Of a stretch of 64,000 bases of DNA, positions 57,719-64,000 are shown one piece after another (within the stretch, counting starts at the first letter, position 1; every line of letters starts with the position of its first letter). Below the pieces are notes generated by a model. It made no database searches. It saw nothing but the letters and a program-made list of their open reading frames with translations, and was not told the DNA's origin. A program made the position numbers and the translations under genes. Source of the stretch: Methanosarcina thermophila TM-1 (lineage in GTDB: Archaea; Halobacteriota; Methanosarcinia; Methanosarcinales; Methanosarcinaceae); NCBI RefSeq assembly GCF_000969885.1, contig NZ_CP009501.1:868001-932000 (forward strand), in the 5' to 3' direction.

Positions 57719-59524
57719 TTGAGTGGCACAAGCATTGCACTGGGTATTATTTTATTGTACTGGTTCCTCGTTTCCGTCCTCGATAGAAAGGGGATTCTGG
57801 AGAAGTATAACATAAGCACATTCGGGCCGCTTCCCATCCTCATGATAAGGACAACGAGGGGGCTTAAATTTCTGGATGTACTCGCCCGCCCGAAGCTTTA
57901 CTGGAGGAGCTTTGCGAACCTCGGGATACTGCTGATGTTTGCAGGCATGATTGCAATGTTCCTGGTCATAGCTCTCTCGGACCTCGCGCTGTATACTTCA
58001 TTCCTTAACGGAAACGTACCAGAACCAGGAAAATACAATGCTCCAAGAAATATCCTGCTTATCCCGGGCGTAAACGAGTTTATTCCTTTTACCTGGGGTG
58101 TTATTGCACTCATAGTTACGCTTGTTGTGCACGAATTTTCACATGCAATCCTCTGCAGGGTTGAAGGCATCAGAGTCAAATCAATGGGCATCCTGTATGC
58201 TCTAGTTCCTGTAGGGGGTTTTGCTGAGCCTGATGATGAACAGCTTTTCGGGCCAAAGAATACAGAAAAGGAACCTCCTCTCACAGCCACGATCGAAGAA
58301 ATCGAGGAATGGGAAAAGAGAAAGAAAGCAAGACAAGAAAGTGAGGGATCAGGGCTTAAGGAATTGAAGCAAGAAGAGTCAGGTTCCGGTCCCGTAACAG
58401 GCGCCACAAGGACTCAGAGAGCCCGGATTCTTGCAGCAGGCGTTATGGCAAATTTCAGCGTTGCTTTTGTAGCTTTATTACTTTTCTTTGGGCCTGTACT
58501 GGGAGCAATTGCTCCCTTAAGCGATGCAATGGTTCTAACCGTAAACGAAAGTTCGCCGGCTGACCTTGCAGGGCTTGAGGAAGGTATGATAATAACACAA
58601 ATTAATGATACAGATATCACAACAGCCGTAGATCTGCAAACCTATCTCGAGACAACGAGCCCTGGGGACACCGTCCGCATCTATGCCGAGAAAAATGATA
58701 CTGTTTCCACACACGATTTACAGATTGCTCCAGTCCCTTCGGACTACATTGGTGGAGTGATCGTGGGTGGGGTAGTTCCGGGAAGCCCTGCAGCAGAAGC
58801 AGGGATTGAAACCGGAATGACAATGATCAGGATCAACGATACGAAAATGCAAAACGTTGCAGCTTTCATAAACTTTATGGAGACCACACGGGCAAACCAG
58901 ACCGTAGAAGTAGAGTTACTTCCCCATGAGAATTATACAGGCAACCTTACAGAAAATGGCACTGTAGTTTTCGATGTGAAGCTGTCTTCCAGTTCTGAGG
59001 ATGATCGCGGTTTCCTTGGAATTGTCTACGGAAATAACGGAGTTGTTGCATTCCCTATGCTGGGGATTTCTGTATGGATGCCGCAGGCAAAAGTATATCT
59101 TGATGCCCTTAAGCAAATTCCATCCCTGCTAACCGTGCCTGCAGGCTGGCTTATTCTCTTTGGACTTCCTATTTATGGATTTGCAGGTGAGGGATTCCGT
59201 GGCTTCTCAGGTACAATAATACAGTTTTATCAGCCTGTGGGCTGGGCAGAGCCTCTGGGAATAGGGATTTTCTGGATCGCAAATACCCTGCTCTGGATTG
59301 GCTGGCTGAACTTTTATGTCGGGCTGTTCAACTGCTTGCCTGCCGTGCCTCTGGACGGAGGTCATGTGTTTAAAGATTATATTTATTCTTTTGTATATCG
59401 GCTTACAAGGAGCGATTCGGTCTCAGAAAAGGTCTCAAATTCGATCACAGCAAGCTTTTCGATGTTGATCCTGTTCTCATTTATCTTTATGATATTGGGA
59501 CCTTTCGTCGGGCAATGGATCTGA
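57719..59524 (+). CDS. site-2-protease-family membrane metalloprotease with two PDZ domains
   Basis: 601 aa. The zinc site HExxH is in VVHEFSHAILCRVEG and the third ligand is the D of VPLDGGHVFKDY near the C-terminus; the two lie in transmembrane helices, as in RseP/SREBP S2P. Two PDZ domains lie between them (ESSPADLAGLEEGMIITQIND and GSPAAEAGIETGMTMIRIND). A charged stretch with Lys/Glu precedes them. The TTG start at 57719 has GGAG upstream. It cleaves membrane-embedded substrates, probably anti-regulators. Confidence 0.93.
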   Translation: MSGTSIALGIILLYWFLVSVLDRKGILEKYNISTFGPLPILMIRTTRGLKFLDVLARPKLYWRSFANLGILLMFAGMIAMFLVIALSDLALYTSFLNGNVPEPGKYNAPRNILLIPGVNEFIPFTWGVIALIVTLVVHEFSHAILCRVEGIRVKSMGILYALVPVGGFAEPDDEQLFGPKNTEKEPPLTATIEEIEEWEKRKKARQESEGSGLKELKQEESGSGPVTGATRTQRARILAAGVMANFSVAFVALLLFFGPVLGAIAPLSDAMVLTVNESSPADLAGLEEGMIITQINDTDITTAVDLQTYLETTSPGDTVRIYAEKNDTVSTHDLQIAPVPSDYIGGVIVGGVVPGSPAAEAGIETGMTMIRINDTKMQNVAAFINFMETTRANQTVEVELLPHENYTGNLTENGTVVFDVKLSSSSEDDRGFLGIVYGNNGVVAFPMLGISVWMPQAKVYLDALKQIPSLLTVPAGWLILFGLPIYGFAGEGFRGFSGTIIQFYQPVGWAEPLGIGIFWIANTLLWIGWLNFYVGLFNCLPAVPLDGGHVFKDYIYSFVYRLTRSDSVSEKVSNSITASFSMLILFSFIFMILGPFVGQWI

Positions 59525-59869
59525 TTGACCTCAAAATTTCAGACAGATCCCTTACCTTTAAAAAACATAAATCTTCGGGTTTACTACTTTATCTGTACTT
59601 TATTCAAGCCGATTATTCTTAATTTTCCTTTTCATTTTTTAAATCTTTTAGAAAGATACGGAAAGCACAGATTAATTGTACCCCTTACTTCTTTTGTTCC
59701 GTGTTTTCTGTGCTCTCCGTGTTTAACTTTTCACTTGAGATTGGTTAAGAAGTTTTAGTCATTGATTATAATTCTATTTTAGAACTTAATTAATTTTTTG
59801 GCAAAGATTATATCACTTAAGAGATGTTATAATAACTATGAAAATTATCTGCTATTGAGGTGTGGTTAT
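59525..59869. other. 345-bp spacer
   Basis: No gene accepted; a 77-codon frame at 59525 has no start support. GAGGTG before 59870 is the site of the next gene. Confidence 0.4.
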
Positions 59870-60580
59870 ATGGAAAGTTTATCTACAGGAATAGAGGAGC
59901 TGGATATACTGATAGATGGAGGTTATCCTAAAGGAAAAAGCATTCTGATTACAGGTCCTCCGGGCTCGGGGAAGACTATTCTCGGGATTCACTTCCTTCA
60001 CAGGAACTGCAAGGAAGGCAAGAAATGCATATTAATCCTTACAAGGGAACTTACGGAAGATATTCTCAACCAGTCCCATAGCCTCAACCTTGATCTCAAG
60101 CCTTTTCTGGAGAATGGGCAGCTTACAATCAAGAACATCTTTGAAGACAAAATGAATAAAATCAAGAGCGCTTCCAAATTCGGGAAAGGGCTCTGTGCTG
60201 TGAACACCGATATAATCGAGTATCTCAGCTCCATATCCTCGGAAGTTGATGTCGTGGTTATTGACAATATAGGGGTAATGGCTATAAATCACGATATAAG
60301 AGAGTTTGCCGATGAGTTTAGTTCAATCAGTATTATTCTTCTAAAAAATGGATGCACGACCCTTTTTATAATGGATGAGGACTCTTACAATCTCACCCAC
60401 AGGCTTACCGGCTATATGGTCTTTGGGCTGATTCGGTTAACTTTACAGGAGAATTTTAAATCTGGAAAAACAAAAAAATATCTCTACATTGAAAAGATGA
60501 GGGATAAAGCCGTGCCTGTCAAATATTCCTTATTTGATATTACCTCTGAAGGAGTACAAATAATCACAGGCATAAGATGA
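59870..60580 (+). CDS. KaiC/GvpD-like RecA-superfamily ATPase
   Basis: 236 aa. Start LSTGIEELDILIDGGYPKGKSILI with Walker A TGPPGSGKT and Walker B VVVIDNIG. This KaiC-like, single-domain ATPase group is common in Methanosarcina beside two-component genes. GAGGTG seven bases before ATG 59870 sets the start; a longer frame from 59798 is not supported. It converges with the receiver gene and is a paralogue of 61458-62180. Confidence 0.88.
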   Translation: MESLSTGIEELDILIDGGYPKGKSILITGPPGSGKTILGIHFLHRNCKEGKKCILILTRELTEDILNQSHSLNLDLKPFLENGQLTIKNIFEDKMNKIKSASKFGKGLCAVNTDIIEYLSSISSEVDVVVIDNIGVMAINHDIREFADEFSSISIILLKNGCTTLFIMDEDSYNLTHRLTGYMVFGLIRLTLQENFKSGKTKKYLYIEKMRDKAVPVKYSLFDITSEGVQIITGIR

Positions 60581-60592
60581 ACTTTTACAGGC

Positions 60593-61468
60593 TTAACTAA
60601 AAACAGAGCTTTGCCTTCCTCTTATAAGGAATTCACAGCAATCATTCCTGTTTCCTATAGTCTTAAGTGCTTCAACACTGAAATCTGGGTCTACTTTCAA
60701 AGTTATGATTGAGAATATTTTCCTGGTCAAAGTGCATAGAATAGGGTTTCTTCGGGCTTCTTCCCCCTTCCAGGGGCATTTTGTTCCCTTTACTATGCAC
60801 GAGCTATCTTTTTCACCCATTTCAGAACAGAAGTCTCCACCCAGCTGGTTCATAATCTCGGCGCAAACCTCGCCTGCATAAGCGAAATCCATCTTCCTGC
60901 TTTCAAGATGGTACATCTCAAGCAGGGTATTCTCGACCATGCCTGTCATCTGGTTAATTATTATCTTCTTTTCCTCATTTGAAACAAACTGGAGCAGAGT
61001 AGGAATGACTGCGGTCAGGATACCCTGTACCCGGTTTTTTATCTCAAGGCTGTCGCGGTCAGCCACCAGCCTATCATGGAGGTATTTTACCCTGAGTAGA
61101 GATTTTACTCTGGTTTTGAGCTCAAGCCTGTTTATGGGTTTTGTAAGAAAATCATCAGCTCCAGCTTCAATTCCTTTGATCCTATCTTCAATCTGGGAAA
61201 GCGCAGTAAGCATCAAAACCGGGATAAATTGATTTTTAGGATCGCTTTTGACGATTTTACACACATCATAACCGCTGATCTCAGGCATCATGACATCCAG
61301 GAGAATCATATCAGGTTTTTCTTCCTCTAATTTCTGAATAGCTTCTTTCCCGCTGCTGGCAGTAATGACATCATATGGTTCTACTGAAAGATAAGCTTCA
61401 ATAAGCTCTACGTTTTCAAGCATGTCATCTACAATAAGAATTTTCGGTCTGCTTTTTTTATTCCACAA
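60593..61468 (-). CDS. response regulator receiver protein with cysteine-rich output domain
   Basis: 291 aa. Receiver domain residues 1-125: acidic pair ILIVDD, phosphoacceptor Asp58 in ILLDVMMPE and Lys in FLTKPI. A helical linker follows (VKYLHDRLVADRDSLEIKNR), then a methanogen-type C-terminal region with many cysteines (GGDFCSEM.., SSCIVKGTKCPW.., NPILCTLTRK.., NDCCEF), which could bind a metal or cluster. Start is TTG at 61468 with GGAGG; it overlaps the upstream ATPase by 11 bp, so they are coupled. Confidence 0.9.
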   Translation of the reverse strand: MWNKKSRPKILIVDDMLENVELIEAYLSVEPYDVITASSGKEAIQKLEEEKPDMILLDVMMPEISGYDVCKIVKSDPKNQFIPVLMLTALSQIEDRIKGIEAGADDFLTKPINRLELKTRVKSLLRVKYLHDRLVADRDSLEIKNRVQGILTAVIPTLLQFVSNEEKKIIINQMTGMVENTLLEMYHLESRKMDFAYAGEVCAEIMNQLGGDFCSEMGEKDSSCIVKGTKCPWKGEEARRNPILCTLTRKIFSIITLKVDPDFSVEALKTIGNRNDCCEFLIRGRQSSVFS

Positions 61469-62180
61469 GGTTTCCTCCCCCGGACTCGCGAATCTTTATC
61501 CCTTCAGATGTGATTTCAAAAATAGACATCTCAGGAGAAACAGGAGTGCTGCGCATCTTGGGTATACTCAGGTAGCGCTCCATTTTTCCAAGGTAAGAAT
61601 TTTCCCTTACCAGCAGGCGAATAGACCCGTAAACCGAATATTCAGCAAGCTGGTGGGTTATGTTGTGTGCGGACTCATCCATGATTAAAAGCGCAGTACA
61701 GCCTTTTTTCCTTACCAGGTAATTCAGCGCATCAAACTGGTCTCTGAGCCTTTTTATGGACACCCTAAGAACAAAGGTACCTATATTGTCTATTACAAGG
61801 CATTCCGTTCCTTCACGTATTAATTCTACAAGATTGGGAATTTCAATATCCAGACTTTCAGGCTTGAACCCATACCTGGTCTGTCCTATAATTTCGGAAC
61901 GGTTCTCGAAGATATTTTCTATAATAAGCTGTCCGCTTTCATAGTACGGGGTAAGATCGCGCCCTAAAAGGCTTGCCTGGTAGAGGATATCCTCAGGGGT
62001 CTCTTCAGTAGCAATTATCATGCATTTTCTGCCTTCAAGACAGTTTTTATAAATAAAATGAATTCCGAAGATTGTTTTCCCACTCCCTGCTATGCCTGTT
62101 ATAAGGGTTACTTTGTTTACAGGGTAACCCCCACTTAGCTTCCTGTCAAGCTCCTCTATACCTGTTGAAAGCCTGTCCAT
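61458..62180 (-). CDS. KaiC/GvpD-like RecA-superfamily ATPase, second copy
   Basis: 240 aa. LSTGIEELDRKLSGGYPVNKVTLI, Walker A TGIAGSGKT, Walker B CLVIDNIGTF. About half identical in pattern to the 59870 copy. First gene of a two-gene operon with the receiver gene. GAGGGT nine bases before ATG. Such ATPases often act downstream of receiver domains in archaeal signalling; partner unknown. Confidence 0.88.
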   Translation of the reverse strand: MDRLSTGIEELDRKLSGGYPVNKVTLITGIAGSGKTIFGIHFIYKNCLEGRKCMIIATEETPEDILYQASLLGRDLTPYYESGQLIIENIFENRSEIIGQTRYGFKPESLDIEIPNLVELIREGTECLVIDNIGTFVLRVSIKRLRDQFDALNYLVRKKGCTALLIMDESAHNITHQLAEYSVYGSIRLLVRENSYLGKMERYLSIPKMRSTPVSPEMSIFEITSEGIKIRESGGGNLVE

Positions 62181-62794
62181 TTTTATAGACCCTCTTACTT
62201 TCTGTATTCTATCTTTATAGTCTTCCCGTACTCTGAAATTATAGAATCATTAGCCTGCATGATAGAGCGATCTCCTGCAAACTCTGAATTTAGAATTGTT
62301 TATAAAGAGACTTGTTCCATTCAACTCCGCATTATATAGACAAAGCCTTCAAACCTTGTTGCCCAATCTTAATCCAACTGTCTTACCGTGCCGTAGAACT
62401 TTTGCCTATCAGGTTTTCGTCATTTCAAATTTTTATGAATATTACTTGTTCCACTCTTTTTATTATTGCGCATTCTTATTCTGTCACACTTTCTATATAT
62501 TTTTATTCACTCATAGATTATCCATATCCAGTTGGGCACTTTATATCAAGATTTCAGGCTGGTCTTTTCCCAGTTAGCGCTTTTTTAACTTAATGATCCT
62601 GAATTCTGTCTTTACCAGTTCTGAGATTTCTTCATCATCCTTTTATCTCTTTCATTTTACCCTTTTGGCCTCTTTCTGCTCTTTTTTACCCCAATCTTCT
62701 TCGGTCAGATTTCTTTTTGCCTCAATATTCCTGATGTCTTAATTTTGAGAGAAAAGTTTAATATGGATAGCTTCTATCAATAGTGCTACACTGC
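62181..62794. other. 614-bp spacer
   Basis: T-rich, with two overlapping Ser/Phe/Tyr-rich frames at 62296-62593 that lack starts and ribosome sites and are not genes. AAAAGTTTAATATGGATAG at 62753-62771 is the likely tRNA promoter. Confidence 0.4.
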
Positions 62795-62888
62795 GGGCTC
62801 GTGGGGTAGCCAGGATATCCTAATGGGCTTCGAAGTAAGATTCTTACGAAGATACCCATTGACTCGTGTTCGAATCGCGGCGGGCCCG
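62795..62888 (+). tRNA. tRNA-Arg(UCG) with 20-nt intron
   Basis: Acceptor GGGCTCG/CGGGCCC, discriminator G, anticodon stem ATGGG/CCCAT, T-arm TCGTGTTCGAATCGCGG. The anticodon loop is CTTCGAA after splicing, giving UCG (codon CGA). The intron sits after position 37. Mature length is 74 nt. Confidence 0.92.
62834..62853 (+). other. tRNA intron with canonical bulge-helix-bulge
   Basis: CTTC (62828-62831) pairs with GAAG (62848-62851) as the 4-bp central helix; 3-nt bulges GAA and ATA flank it, with the cuts after GA and AT. The intron hairpin is GTAAG-ATT-CTTAC. Perfect substrate for archaeal tRNA endonuclease. Confidence 0.9.

Positions 62889-64000
<1,112 letters not shown>

Noticed and set aside
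62296-62593. Two overlapping 93-codon frames
   Set aside because: T-rich DNA giving Phe/Ser/Tyr-rich translations without start signals.

Overview
The window looks like a chromosomal piece of a methanogenic archaeon of the genus Methanosarcina. The basis is an AT-rich genome with long spacers, archaeal TATA-type promoters combined with strong Shine-Dalgarno sites and frequent GTG/TTG starts, a tRNA-Arg with a bulge-helix-bulge intron, an Ech-hydrogenase-like small subunit, a DUF2121-type protein, KaiC/GvpD-like ATPases, and at the right edge the start of a bacterial-type F1 ATPase beta gene. Some Methanosarcina species (M. acetivorans, M. barkeri) are known to carry such an F-type ATPase beside their A-type enzyme. 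There is no rRNA here, so the species is not fixed.

Layout. 0-12.4 kb is mostly housekeeping and small accessory genes: a bacterial-type Lon protease (5' end cut by the window), a flavodoxin-fold reductase, an MFS exporter, a VOC protein, a LysE exporter, DUF488, a YihY/BrkB membrane protein, MscL and a cupin. 12.4-13.5 kb holds no protein gene but contains two adjacent, look-alike small-RNA candidates, each with a TATA box, a closing stem and a C-rich loop. 13.5-21.5 kb carries an AhpD-like protein without the redox CxxC, a cytosolic trypsin-like protease with a small partner, a tandem pair of 4Fe-4S aldo/keto reductases (the first frameshifted), a flavin reductase and a patchy region with relics of an Ig-like (Big_5-type) surface protein around small membrane proteins.

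21.5-34.7 kb has a fused hydantoinase/oxoprolinase HyuA-HyuB, an orphan EchC-like subunit, DUF2121, a DUF2178/HTH pair, a MacB-type ABC exporter with a secreted middle gene, a MagIII-like DNA glycosylase and a phage-like gene. 34.7-48.1 kb runs from a decayed iorB through a three-gene ACP/adenylation ligase/PP-loop ATPase cassette into an AT-rich surface-glycan island (two GT2 enzymes, a polytopic membrane protein, a flippase, a GT4 enzyme and a frameshifted methyltransferase), littered with IS256, IS5 and IS200/IS605 remnants.

49.2-52.9 kb is one PAS-GAF-PAS histidine kinase gene cut in two by a complete 1718-bp IS1634-type insertion sequence with a 6-bp target duplication. After it come a tungstate ABC transporter (tupABC), tRNA-Leu(CAA), cutA, a PDZ site-2 protease, a signalling module made of two KaiC-like ATPases and a receiver-domain protein, tRNA-Arg(UCG) with a 20-nt intron, and the first third of the F-type ATPase beta gene.

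The most promising leads for undescribed biology are the ACP/ligase/PP-loop cassette (possible thiotemplated or amidation chemistry next to glycan genes), the tandem C-rich sRNA pair, and the cytosolic trypsin-like protease with its small partner.
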